64,000 nucleotides of DNA from G965262015 sp965262015 (GTDB taxonomy: Bacteria; Spirochaetota; Leptospiria; Turneriellales; CBDBES01). The stretch's first letter is position 1; every line of letters begins with the position of its first letter. Under the pieces are notes generated by a model. The model searched no databases. It saw nothing but the letters and a program-made list of their open reading frames with translations, and was not told where the DNA came from. Location of the stretch: positions 1,612,001-1,676,000 of the forward strand of contig OZ253494.1 in assembly GCA_965262015.1 (NCBI GenBank), in the 5' to 3' direction. Positions 47,429 through 57,800 of the stretch are shown here, in pieces. The position numbers and the translations under genes are program-made.

Positions 47429-47929
47429 ATGAGTGCACGAGTGATGGAACAAAAGATATCTAAAAAATGGAAATATATGATAAATATTTTAGGATTGAAG
47501 AAGACAATCAATATGTTTGCTCCTTATTTGGGAGCTGGTGTTCGGGTAGAACATTTGAGTGAAGACAGGCAAACTATTCAGGTTAAAATGAAATTAAAAT
47601 TTTATAATATTAACTATGTTGGCACACATTTTGGAGGTTCGCTATATTCGATGTGTGATCCTTTTTATATGTTTATTTTAATGTACACATTAGGGAATGA
47701 TTATGTAGTATGGGATAAGCACGCTTCTATTAATTTTTTACGGCCTGGAACAGGTACAGTAAAAGCTACTTTTAATGTATCTGATCAAGAATTAAATAAG
47801 ATTAAACATGTGGTGGCTGAAAAGAGAAAAGTTGACTGGACTTTTACCACGTACATAACAAATGAAAATAATGAGAATGTGGCTGAGCTAACCAAGATAC
47901 TTTATATCCGTAAGTTAAGAAAGCTCTAG
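47429..47929 (+). CDS. Hotdog-fold DUF4442 protein
   Basis: The 166-residue protein matches the DUF4442 branch of the thioesterase hotdog fold: MKFYNINYVGTHFGGSLYSMCDPFYMF (hot-dog helix with the HFGGS motif), LGNDYVVWDKHASINFLRPG and a final WTFTTYITNENN. AGAGAGGAT lies about 10 nt before the ATG. Members are predicted acyl-CoA thioesterases. The substrate is unknown. Last gene of the PilZ-trpF-mutS series, convergent with menD. Confidence 0.85.
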   Translation: MSARVMEQKISKKWKYMINILGLKKTINMFAPYLGAGVRVEHLSEDRQTIQVKMKLKFYNINYVGTHFGGSLYSMCDPFYMFILMYTLGNDYVVWDKHASINFLRPGTGTVKATFNVSDQELNKIKHVVAEKRKVDWTFTTYITNENNENVAELTKILYIRKLRKL

Positions 47930-47982
47930 TAAAAGCAAATAAAGTTAAAAATGATTTGGTGTATTGTTCATAAGATACAAAG

Positions 47983-49722
47983 TTACCTGTGCGATATGAT
48001 ATGGTATGCTTCATCAATCAGATCAAGGCTGTTTTCTGCTGTGATAACCTCTATCAAACAGCTATTTTCTAGGTTGTTTATTGTTTTTCCCAAAACTTCA
48101 TTAAGTTGTTTTTTCGTATTCACTTGATAGCTGGTTATGCCTAGTGAAAAAGCAACTTTGGCAAAAGATATTTCATGTGGTACCATAAAATGTTTGGTAA
48201 AGATATCTTGATAGCTATCTTGTTTCCCAATAGGTAACGTAGAAAAGATATTCCCTCCTCGATCATTCATGATTACAAGTAAAATAGGATATTGTGCTTG
48301 GCTAAGAAGAGTTAAAGAGTTCATATCATGTATGCATGCTAAATCACCTATAATAGCACATACTGGATTTTGTATTGCGTGTGCATAGCCTAACGCAGTG
48401 GCAATATTCCCTTCTATTCCACTAGTACCTCTATTGGTAATGATATTTTCATACCCCCTAGTAAAGTCATTCGCTAGACGTATTGTTAGACTATTACCCA
48501 GAAAGCAACTATAACCAGTCTTCTTTATGTATGCTAAAATACTTTGAATGGCTGAGATGTGATTTAGAGTTTGATTTGTTTTGATCAAGTTCTCTAGACG
48601 TTTATAGGCGTCTAATGTTTGATCATTAGACAGATTTGTGACAGATTGATAATCATATTGCTTTAAAGATTGACTTACTTCTTGACAAAATAAACCTATA
48701 TCAACTGTTAATTTATGCGTAACTCGGTGAGTAGGATCACTACGCACTTCTTGGTTGAGTATCTTATAGTATGTTGTATAAGCATTACTTTCTAAAAACT
48801 GGTAAACTAATTTAGACACAACTCTATCTCCCAAGAATATAATCATGTCTATTTTTTTTTCTGTATTTAACTCTATTATCTGAGCTATTTCATTAGCAGA
48901 TACCATATAGTTAGTATGTTTCAAGCCAGAAGTGATGTCTGCATAAACAGGCCAACCCAATATTTCGAAAAAATTATATAAACATGATAGTTCTTGAGGT
49001 TGTTCTAAATTACCTACAATCACTAGTCCAGTTTTTGCTTGTAAAATGGATTGTGTTATGTTTTTTACATCAATTGCTTTCGTTACGTTTCTATCATAAC
49101 TGGTATAGGGATGGGATGAATGTTGCCAAGCTTGCAATCTAGTCGAAAAATTTACTCCAGAATCTGCTGATAGTAGGTTTGTGTATTCTGGGAGTAGTGG
49201 TTCTCTAAAAGCACAATTGATATGTATTGGGCGTTTTGTTGTATAAGCTTTGGTGATAGATAGGTCTATTGTTGTAAGCACATACTCTAAAGATATTTCT
49301 TTTGAGGGAGGAGGTAACATAGTTGAGAAGCTACAATATTCTCCATATAGGTTTGTTTGTTTTATAGTTTGATTAGAGGATGTATCTATTTGTTCAGGTG
49401 GTCTATCACAAGATAATATAATAAGAGGGGTAAAAGTATAATAGGCTTCTATAACTGCTGGGAGATAATTAGCAGGTGCTGTACCTGAGGTACATACCAA
49501 TACTGGTATGTCATTACGATGTTTACTATATCCTAAGGCAAAATAGGAAGCACTGCGTTCATCAATAAATACATTTGAGGTACAATACGAAGATTTAGCA
49601 ATGGTTATTGTAATGGGAGATGAACGACTACCAGGTGAAATACAAAAAAATGTAATACCATGACGATAGAGTTCTTCAACTAAGGCCTGAGACCACAAAA
49701 GGTTATATGATTCATTATCCAT
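47983..49722 (-). CDS. menD: 2-succinyl-5-enolpyruvyl-6-hydroxy-3-cyclohexene-1-carboxylate synthase MenD
   Basis: Thiamine-diphosphate enzyme joining isochorismate and 2-oxoglutarate in menaquinone synthesis. The 579-residue protein shows FFCISPGSRSSPITI, FIDERSASYFALGYSK, LVCTSGTAPANYLPAVIEA, NRGTSGIEGNIATALG, IGDLACIHDMNSL and VIMNDRGGNIFSTLP, the last forming the ThDP/Mg site. It lies 17 bp downstream of menF on the same strand. Confidence 0.95.
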   Translation of the reverse strand: MDNESYNLLWSQALVEELYRHGITFFCISPGSRSSPITITIAKSSYCTSNVFIDERSASYFALGYSKHRNDIPVLVCTSGTAPANYLPAVIEAYYTFTPLIILSCDRPPEQIDTSSNQTIKQTNLYGEYCSFSTMLPPPSKEISLEYVLTTIDLSITKAYTTKRPIHINCAFREPLLPEYTNLLSADSGVNFSTRLQAWQHSSHPYTSYDRNVTKAIDVKNITQSILQAKTGLVIVGNLEQPQELSCLYNFFEILGWPVYADITSGLKHTNYMVSANEIAQIIELNTEKKIDMIIFLGDRVVSKLVYQFLESNAYTTYYKILNQEVRSDPTHRVTHKLTVDIGLFCQEVSQSLKQYDYQSVTNLSNDQTLDAYKRLENLIKTNQTLNHISAIQSILAYIKKTGYSCFLGNSLTIRLANDFTRGYENIITNRGTSGIEGNIATALGYAHAIQNPVCAIIGDLACIHDMNSLTLLSQAQYPILLVIMNDRGGNIFSTLPIGKQDSYQDIFTKHFMVPHEISFAKVAFSLGITSYQVNTKKQLNEVLGKTINNLENSCLIEVITAENSLDLIDEAYHIISHR

Positions 49723-49739
49723 GTTTATTATGGTTGGTA

Positions 49740-51107
49740 CTAGTCTAAGGAGAATAAAGGCTTTAAAAATCTTAATTTGTAATTGAGTTCATGCCATTCT
49801 TGGTGGGATGATGAATGTTCTACAATCCCCGCTCCAGAATAAATATAAAGATTATTTTTTATAACCAACATAGAACGAATGCCAACCGCAAAGTCAGAAT
49901 GGTGTTGGCTAATATATCCTATGGGAGCAGAATACCAACCTCTATCAAAACTTTCAAATTTGTTAATATATTTTATAGCAGTCTTTTTAGGGAAGCCCGC
50001 CATAGCAGGGGTAGGATGTAAGTTTTGTAGTATAGCCATGTCATCTATGGAATCTTTTTCTATTAAAGTGGCTCGAAAACTACTAAATAAATGTTGGATG
50101 TAGTTTAATTTTAATATCTGTTTATCTGCAATTTTGATAACCTTCATACTTATTTTTTGTAGATAACTTTCTAAAAAATCGCTTACAATAGTATGTTCTT
50201 GTTGTTCTTTTAAACTACTCCTTAGTTGCTCTTCTAGTAGAGCATCTTCTTTTTCATCTTCCCCCCGTGGTCGGCTCCCAGCAATTGCCTCGCTAAATAG
50301 TTCTTGGTTAATTCTTGTAAATAACTTCTCAGGGGAAAAACTTATAAATACATTATTTGTATGAGTTTGGAAAAAAAATTTATAAGTATCTTTTTGATTA
50401 TTTTGTAGTGCAAGAAAAATATTGATAGCAAGATTAGATTGTTTAAGTTTAATCTTAATTACCCTAGCCAAAACAAGTTTACTTAAAGATTTTGTATAAA
50501 GTAATTTCTTAGCTTTAAAAAGAAGGCGATACCATTGTTTTTCGGTAGGTTGATATGTGTATGGTAGCTTATTAAGACCATCAAGAGAGAGGGCCTCTAC
50601 ACTTTGTGTGTATACAAAAGTTTTTCTAATGGATAACCAATTAAGCATAACATCTTTTTTATCTTTAAAATTTGCTTGAAAGTAAATCATTTTATCTTCA
50701 CGAATAAATTCAAAGAGAGGTAGAACAAAGCCAATTTGATTCAACCTACGCCATTTTCGTTGTTTTAGCTTGCTACTTATTTTGTTTGCTGAAAAAGACG
50801 TAGAGCCATAAAATCGTATATTTTCCCCACACTGTGTTTTAATAAAGTAGCTAATATTTTTTTTATGATATGCGATGGTATGTAAACAATCTATCCCCAA
50901 TAGTTCTTTTGTATTTTCTTTATTACTAAAATAAACTTTTGTTTTCACTTGAAAGGCATTTAAGAGCTCAATTAGACTCATTTTCTTGAATACTGCCTGC
51001 TTAATGGGGATTCGTAAACCTTGATAGGTATGTGATGAAGATAATGGGCTTTCTAGTGCGATAAATAGTAGAGATTCTATGCTATCCAGTAAACGATTGT
51101 AATCCAT
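49740..51107 (-). CDS. menF: Isochorismate synthase MenF
   Basis: Chorismate-using enzyme, 455 residues. The C-terminal catalytic domain has LSKLVLARVIKIKL, NVFISFSPEKLF, EAIAGSRPRGEDE, QHLFSSFRATL, LHPTPAMAGFPK, FDRGWYSAPIGYI and FAVGIRSML, as in MenF/EntC. The product isochorismate is used by MenD, encoded immediately downstream. The rest of the men pathway is outside the window. The gene is divergent from tRNA-Asp. Confidence 0.92.
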   Translation of the reverse strand: MDYNRLLDSIESLLFIALESPLSSSHTYQGLRIPIKQAVFKKMSLIELLNAFQVKTKVYFSNKENTKELLGIDCLHTIAYHKKNISYFIKTQCGENIRFYGSTSFSANKISSKLKQRKWRRLNQIGFVLPLFEFIREDKMIYFQANFKDKKDVMLNWLSIRKTFVYTQSVEALSLDGLNKLPYTYQPTEKQWYRLLFKAKKLLYTKSLSKLVLARVIKIKLKQSNLAINIFLALQNNQKDTYKFFFQTHTNNVFISFSPEKLFTRINQELFSEAIAGSRPRGEDEKEDALLEEQLRSSLKEQQEHTIVSDFLESYLQKISMKVIKIADKQILKLNYIQHLFSSFRATLIEKDSIDDMAILQNLHPTPAMAGFPKKTAIKYINKFESFDRGWYSAPIGYISQHHSDFAVGIRSMLVIKNNLYIYSGAGIVEHSSSHQEWHELNYKLRFLKPLFSLD

Positions 51108-51150
51108 AAAATACTTCTGTGTAAATTTATCTTATAGTAAAGAAAAAAAT

Positions 51151-51180
51151 TTGACAACACATTTTTAAATTTAGTACGAA
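51151..51180 (+). promoter_or_regulatory. Candidate promoter of tRNA-Asp
   Basis: A perfect -35 TTGACA at 51151-51156 is followed after 18 bp by a weak -10 (TACGAA, 51175-51180), 16 bp before the tRNA. Placement fits a sigma-70 promoter. The -10 match is poor, so the exact site is uncertain. Confidence 0.5.
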
Positions 51181-51196
51181 TACACCATAAACTGCT

Positions 51197-51271
51197 GGGG
51201 CAGTAGTTCAATTTGGTTAGAGCACCTGCCTGTCACGCAGGAAGTTGCGGGTTCGAGTCCCGTCTGCCCCG
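51197..51271 (+). tRNA. tRNA-Asp (anticodon GTC)
   Basis: A complete cloverleaf can be drawn: acceptor GGGGCAG with CTGCCCC, D-arm GTTC...GAGC, anticodon stem CCTGC/GCAGG with loop CTGTCAC (anticodon GTC), and T-arm GCGGGTTCGAGTCCCGT. The discriminator is G73, the normal aspartate identity base. The 3' CCA is not encoded. A T-rich run (GTTTTTATTTTT) follows directly and could end transcription. Confidence 0.97.
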
Positions 51272-51346
51272 TTTTTATTTTTGTGTTGTTTGTTCTATCC
51301 ATATAACTTAATTTAGAGTTTACACCCAAAGGTAACTGTGGCTACT

Positions 51347-53071
51347 TTAAGTAGTGACTAGATTATGCTCAATGGCATAATCTAAGATATCCTGTGTGAT
51401 CTTCATTGAACAAAACTTAGGGCCACACATGGAACAAAAATGGGCATCTTTTGCATTGTCCTGAGGTAAAGTCTCATCATGGTATTCTCTAGCACGATCT
51501 GGATCTAATGATAAGTTAAATTGGTCATGCCAACGGAACTCAAATCTAGCTTTGCTAAGAGCATTATCACGCCATATCGCTGATGGTATCCCTTTAGCTA
51601 GGTCGGCAGCATGAGCTGCTATCTTATAGGCAATAACACCTTCCTTCACGTCCGCACGGTTAGGTAAACCAAGATGTTCTTTGGGGGTTACGTAACAAAG
51701 CATAGCTGTACCCATCCAACCAATCATAGCAGCACCAATGGCGGATGTAATGTGATCGTATCCCGGGGCAATATCTGTTGTTAAAGGCCCCAAAGTGTAA
51801 AATGGTGCAGACTTACATAAATTTTTTTGCTTTTCCATATTTTCCTGGATTAGGTGCATGGGTACATGGCCTGGGCCTTCTATCATTACCTGCACAGATT
51901 TTTCCCATGCTATGGTAGTGAGCTCACCAAGGGTTTCTAATTCAGAAAATTGTGCCTTGTCATTTGCATCAGCGATACAGCCTGGTCTTAGACCATCACC
52001 TAACGAAAAGGCAATATCATAAGCCTGCATTATCTCGCAAATCTCTCTAAAATAGGTATATAAAAAGTTTTCTTTTCTATGAGTTAGACACCATTTTGCC
52101 ATAATAGAGCCACCACGAGAAACAATCCCTGTAATACGTTTAGTTGTATAGGGGACATAATCCAATAAAACACCAGCATGAATGGTAAAATAGTCTACTC
52201 CTTGTTCAGCCTGTTCAATCAATGTATCCCGATAAACTTCCCAACTTAAATTTTCTGGTTTTCCACCTACTTTTTCTAATGCTTGATAGATTGGTACTGT
52301 CCCTACTGGCACGGGTGAATTACGTAAAATCCATTCTCTGATGTTATGTATATTATTACCTGTTGATAAGTCCATGATAGTGTCAGCACCCCATCGACAA
52401 GCCCATACAGCTTTCTCTACTTCTTCAGCAATGTGAGAGATGATTGCTGAGTTGCCAATATTTGCATTAATTTTGACTAGAAAATTTTGCCCAATGATCA
52501 TGGGTTCACTTTCAACATGATTAATATTTGCTGGTATAATAGCTCTACCCGAAGCTACTTCTTGTCTCACAAACTCAGGAGTAATATATTCACGATGAGT
52601 ATATTGCTTTTTGTCTGTACTAAATAATGACTCTAATTTTTGATTTTCACGGATAGCGATATATTCCATTTCAGGAGTAATGGTGCCTTGACGGGCATAG
52701 TGCATTTGTGTTACATTATTACCATGTTTAGCTTTTCTGCAAGAAGTGGTAAAGTGATTATGTATTGCCTGGGAAACCTGACGTTCGTGCAGTGTGGTAT
52801 CTTTTCTAGCTTCTATCCACTCCTTGCGTATTGAAGGTAAGCCTCCTGTAATATCAATAGAAACGTTAGGGTCTGTATACGCACCACTCGTGTCATAAAT
52901 TGGGAAAAATTTATTTAATTGTTTGGTGGTAGCTTCTTTAGTGTCTAAGGCAACTTCACGCATGGCAACCTGTATATCATGGAGATTACCTTTAACGTAT
53001 GTTTTACTAGAATTAGGAAACGGCTCTGTGCTAATCCGGTTAGGATTAAGAAAGTTTACATTTTTACTCAT
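51347..53071 (-). CDS. thiC: Phosphomethylpyrimidine synthase ThiC
   Basis: Radical SAM-type enzyme that turns aminoimidazole ribotide into the HMP-phosphate of thiamine. The 574-residue protein has the ThiC domain (GRAIIPANINHVESEPMIIG, ADTIMDLSTGNNIH, VPVGTVPIYQALEK, SRGGSIMAKWC, GDGLRPG, EGPGHVPMHLIQENM, GPLTTDIAPGYDHI) and the C-terminal cluster motif CSMCGPKFC (CxxCxxxxC). I looked for a TPP riboswitch in the upstream 330 bp and saw none. Confidence 0.96.
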   Translation of the reverse strand: MSKNVNFLNPNRISTEPFPNSSKTYVKGNLHDIQVAMREVALDTKEATTKQLNKFFPIYDTSGAYTDPNVSIDITGGLPSIRKEWIEARKDTTLHERQVSQAIHNHFTTSCRKAKHGNNVTQMHYARQGTITPEMEYIAIRENQKLESLFSTDKKQYTHREYITPEFVRQEVASGRAIIPANINHVESEPMIIGQNFLVKINANIGNSAIISHIAEEVEKAVWACRWGADTIMDLSTGNNIHNIREWILRNSPVPVGTVPIYQALEKVGGKPENLSWEVYRDTLIEQAEQGVDYFTIHAGVLLDYVPYTTKRITGIVSRGGSIMAKWCLTHRKENFLYTYFREICEIMQAYDIAFSLGDGLRPGCIADANDKAQFSELETLGELTTIAWEKSVQVMIEGPGHVPMHLIQENMEKQKNLCKSAPFYTLGPLTTDIAPGYDHITSAIGAAMIGWMGTAMLCYVTPKEHLGLPNRADVKEGVIAYKIAAHAADLAKGIPSAIWRDNALSKARFEFRWHDQFNLSLDPDRAREYHDETLPQDNAKDAHFCSMCGPKFCSMKITQDILDYAIEHNLVTT

Positions 53072-53407
53072 ATGGTACCTAGGCTAGTTTAGCAATCTAT
53101 AACATAAACTCATTTTTTAATTTTATGTCATTCCTCTTGTGATCATAGGAGAAATTTATTTGGGATACGTACATCCCAAGGTCATTAACAACATTAGTAA
53201 AGAATAAGTTTGTTAGTTGTCTGTTAGTAATCCAAAGGTAAGAAGACGTCTCCTATCTCTATATTAACATTAGTAGGTGTAATAAGTTAGTTACAACTTG
53301 ATCTATGCTAGATTTTAAAATATTATTGCAGGATAAAAATTATTTTAGAGTAAAATTACACTTGTTTTTGTATTCACATAGAGGGGCATTATTAAATTGA
53401 TATATTA
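53072..53407. promoter_or_regulatory. Divergent spacer thiC / RlmD-like gene, with palindrome
   Basis: This 336-bp spacer holds the promoters of two divergent genes. The notable feature is a perfect inverted repeat TTGGGAT-ACGTAC-ATCCCAA at 53160-53179 (the central ACGTAC almost continues the symmetry), which could be an operator. No T-run follows it. No ORF of note and no TPP riboswitch core could be found. Confidence 0.45.
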
Positions 53408-54769
53408 ATGAACATTAGAAAGCTAAAAAAATACCAATACGTGTCAGTTGAATGTAGTAAATTGGTGTCTGAGGGAATGGGATTGTCTCATCTTTTGCCC
53501 AACCAATTTGATTATGAGGTAAAACCACAAACAGGTTTTATCTTAGGGATATTACCTGGAGAGAAAGGGGTAATTGAAGTTCGCAAGGTAATAGGGAAGT
53601 GTTTTCATGGAGTTTTAGTACAGCAAGGTAAGGCACATAATCCAACAGACCCCACATGGAGTAACTACTCTCACCAAAAATTTGCACATGAAAAATGGTG
53701 TTTATATAATGTTTCAGAATCTCGAGAACAAGATAAATGTGATAATTTTGTAGTATGTGGAGGTTGTAGTCTTTTACATGTAGATTACTTCCAAACTCTA
53801 CAGTATAAAATGGGATGGTTTAAAGAACATCTCGATTACAATCAAATCGCTTATCCCTCTATTCAGCTACTTGGCTCTCCCAAAACTACCCAATACCGGA
53901 ATAATGTGCAGATACACATTAATAAACTTAAGCAACAGGGGTTTTATTCTCCTATGACTTATCGTACAGTCCCCTTCCCTGAACATGGTTGTCTTCTATT
54001 CAATCAAAATTTGTCAGATAAACATTTTCCCGCAAAATGGTCTTTAGAACGTTGCATACGTACTCGTTTAGATGAGCCATCTTGCACAGTGTCACACTGG
54101 CCACTAAATTCTGTAGAGGATAAAAAAGGTCAGTTTACATATAATTTATCCTTGGCAGAAGAAAAAAATATCAAGATACATTTACCCAATTCTGCTTTTT
54201 TTCAAGTAAACTCTACCTTCATCCCAGTATGGTTTAATATTATACAGAAATGGGCAAAAAGATGTCAACAAGCTACAAACTCTGATACCCCCAAAGTTTT
54301 AGAATTATTTTGTGGTTTTGGATTTATTTCTAAACTCTTACATTTATTTACTCCCATACAGTTTATGGGTATGGATATTATCTCTAAACAAGTATTTGAA
54401 CAAGTAAGGATGGAGTGTAATTCTATTTTACTTGATGCTACTTTATTTAATCAAAATTATTTTTCACATAATATCCATGAATTGGATCGATGTCCAGTTG
54501 ATATACTACATACACTGCAAAATTATTATCCAGATATACTTATTATCAATCCACCACGTTCGGGTATAACCCCCGAGGGCTTACGCTTTCTATTAGATGT
54601 TATTTTACGAGATGTTAGAGTACCAGTGATTTATTCTTCTTGTAACGCATCAACTTTCGCCCGAGATATGAAAGTTTTTCATGATAGAGGGTACCAGATC
54701 AAAGAACTGTATTTATTAGATTTTTTCCCATGGACCCCTCACTATGAAACTTTAGCATTTATCACATAA
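53408..54769 (+). CDS. RlmD/TrmA-family RNA 5-methyluridine methyltransferase
   Basis: The 453-residue protein has an iron-sulfur cysteine region (CDNFVVCGGCSLLHVDYF), the SAM-binding motif VLELFCGFGFISKLL, the conserved IINPPRSGI and the catalytic-cysteine motif YSSCNASTFARDM. This is the layout of m5U methyltransferases of the RumA/RlmD/TrmA family. The N-terminal TRAM-like part is divergent. The RNA target (23S rRNA or tRNA) cannot be decided from sequence. dnaE follows 56 bp later. Confidence 0.88.
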   Translation: MNIRKLKKYQYVSVECSKLVSEGMGLSHLLPNQFDYEVKPQTGFILGILPGEKGVIEVRKVIGKCFHGVLVQQGKAHNPTDPTWSNYSHQKFAHEKWCLYNVSESREQDKCDNFVVCGGCSLLHVDYFQTLQYKMGWFKEHLDYNQIAYPSIQLLGSPKTTQYRNNVQIHINKLKQQGFYSPMTYRTVPFPEHGCLLFNQNLSDKHFPAKWSLERCIRTRLDEPSCTVSHWPLNSVEDKKGQFTYNLSLAEEKNIKIHLPNSAFFQVNSTFIPVWFNIIQKWAKRCQQATNSDTPKVLELFCGFGFISKLLHLFTPIQFMGMDIISKQVFEQVRMECNSILLDATLFNQNYFSHNIHELDRCPVDILHTLQNYYPDILIINPPRSGITPEGLRFLLDVILRDVRVPVIYSSCNASTFARDMKVFHDRGYQIKELYLLDFFPWTPHYETLAFIT

Positions 54770-54825
54770 TTTTACTTTTTAGTTTACATACTACACAATA
54801 TGATACATTGGCTTAATATCTACCT

Positions 54826-57800
54826 GTGAATCTCGCAACCAAACAAGATCAATTTACTCATCTACATTTGCATAGTGTTTATTCACTTTTAGATGGTGCC
54901 ATCCGTATAAAAGATCTCATGCCTTATTTACAAAAACATGGCATGGAATCTGTAGCTGTGACGGATCACGGCAATATGTTTGCCACCATAGAATTTTATG
55001 AAGAAGCCCGAAAGCATAACATTAAACCTATATTAGGTTCTGAATTTTATGTGGCACCAAATTCCAGAAAAGAAAAACGAGTTGTAGAAAAAGTTGCGGA
55101 TGGGCAGGCATACCATCTCATTTTACTGGCTAAAAATCAAGAGGGTTACCAAAATTTAATCAAATTATCATCCATATCTTATATGGAGGGTTTTTATCGT
55201 AAGCCTAGAATAGATTATGATATTTTAGCAGAGCATAGCAGTGGTCTAGTTTGTTTAACTGCCTGCTTAGCTGGTGAAGTTAATCGCAAACTCTATACAC
55301 AACAAGATGCTGAGGCACTCGCTTTAGCGGGTAAGTTAAATGAGATATTTGGTCAAAATAACTTTTATCTAGAAGTTCAAGACCATGGAATACCAGAGCA
55401 AAGAATTGTTACAAGAGGTGCCATCCAACTTTCTAAAAAATTGAATATCCCGTTAGTGCTGACTAATGATTCGCACTTTTTAACAAGAGATGCGCAAAAG
55501 GCACAGGATATTATGCTACGAATCCAATTGAATAAAAAAATTGATGATCCACTAGAATTTAGTTTTAACGAAGAATTTTATGTTAAGACACCATCCGAAA
55601 TGAAGAAACTTATACCTGACCATCCTGAGGCCTATCATAATACCCAGGTGATTAATGACATGATTAACCTAGAATTAGAATTTGGGCATCCTCTTTTACC
55701 TGGATTCCAGGTTCCAGATAAACACACACTAGCTTCATATTTAGAAGAAGTAGTACATACAAATCTTAAAGAAAAATTTCAAAATACCGTACCCACCCGA
55801 TATATACAGCAACTGGAATATGAACTTAAAGTAATCAAGAGTATGGGTTTCGAGGGCTATTTTCTTATTGTAGCTGACTTCATTGATTTTGCTAAAAAAA
55901 GTGATATCCCAGTGGGACCTGGCCGTGGTTCCGTTGCAGGTTCTCTGGTAGCTTATTGTCTAAATATTACTAATGTAGATCCACTTCGTTATAATTTATT
56001 ATTTGAACGTTTTCTTAATCCATCTCGTAACGAGATGCCCGACATAGATATTGATTTTTGTCGTGATAGACGAGAAGAAGTGATTAATTATGTGATTGAT
56101 AAATATGGTACAGATCATGTGGCACAGATTATTACCTTTGGAAAACTAACTGCTAAAGCGGTTATCAAAGATGTTGCCCGTGTTTTAGGCTATTCTTTTG
56201 CTGAGATCAATACTATCTCTAAAAATTTACCTGATGAACCAGGCATCTCATTAGAAGATGCTATTGAAAATGATCCCCGGGCTAAGGAGTTTTTTAATTC
56301 AGGTGAAAAAGAAAAAACCTTATGGAATATTGCCAAACAATTAGAAGGGATCCCCAGAAACCCAGGGAAGCATGCGGCGGGTGTAGTAATCGCTCCCAAA
56401 CCTCTTAGCTCTATTCTTCCTCTTGCTATTGAATCTAAAACGAAAAGTGTTATTACACAGTTTGAAAAAGATGATATAGAAAAAATTGGCTTAGTAAAAA
56501 TGGATTTTTTGGGCCTAAAAAATTTAACCATCATTGCAAATGCCACTCGTGAAATTAATAAGAGGCATAATATGAATCTAAATATTGATGATATACCCCT
56601 TGATAATCCTAAAGTATATACCATTTTACAGCAAGGAAAAACCAAGGGTATTTTTCAAATTGAAAGATCTGGTATCACTAGCTTACTACAACAAGCTATA
56701 CCAACAAACTTTGAAGACATTGTTGCCTGTATTGCCTTATATCGTCCTGGTCCTTTGCAATCAGGTATGGCAGAAGAATACATTAAAAGAAAACATGGGA
56801 AAGTTCGAATTACCTATCCAATAGGTGGTGTGGAAGATATCCTAAAAAGTACATTTGGCACGATTATTTACCAGGAGCAGGTTATGCAGATTGCTCAAAA
56901 GATAGCTAGTTTTTCTATGGCAGAGGCAGATATCCTGCGTAAAGCCATGGGTAAGAAAAAAATGGATGCCATGAATAAAATGGAAGAACAATTTGTTTTA
57001 GGTGCTGTTAAAAATGGTTATAGTCGGCTTGATAGTGAAAAAGTATTTTCATTGATATCTCGATTTGGTGAGTATGGTTTTAATCGTTCTCACTCAGTGG
57101 CATATGGTTTAATTACCTATCAAACAGCCTACTTAAAAGCTAATTATCCCATTGAATTTTATAAAGCTACATTAGATGCAGATATTGATAACACCATGAA
57201 GCTTATTAGTCTCATACACGCTTTTCGTACACATGACATCACGATTTTACCGCCAGATATCCATGAATCTGATGCCTGCTTTACTATTATCAATGAACAT
57301 ACAATACGCTATGGCTTATTAGGTTTAAAAGGTATAGGTAGCATGGCAGTGGAGGCTTTGATTAAGGTTCGAGAGAAACTTGGGGGTTATAAGAATTTAT
57401 TTAGTTTTGTAACTAACTTACCTCAGCAACACCTAAATAAAAAACTTCTGGAGGCTTTAATTTGTTCGGGTTCACTTGATTCCCTAGGATATTATCGTTC
57501 TAACTTGTTACATTCCATTGATGATATACTACGTTTTGCTAGTAAAATACAAGTGGATAAGAGTGTAGGCCAAAATAGTTTATTTGATACCGCCGAAGAA
57601 GCTCCTAATCTATTTATCCAAAACTCCCAGAGTGAATGGTCTTCTGATGCAAAATTATTTTATGAAAAAGAAACATTAGGTTTATATTTAACAGATCACC
57701 CCGTCAGAAAATATAAAGATGTTATTTATCAAATGAAACTTACTTTATTAGATGAAATTGATGAACTCCCATCCACTTCTACAACTATCCATATTATGGG

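Noticed and set aside
53072..53407. TPP riboswitch upstream of thiC
   Set aside because: The conserved CTGAGA and ACCCT...GAACCTGATCTGG blocks were not found on the minus strand. A covariance search would settle it.
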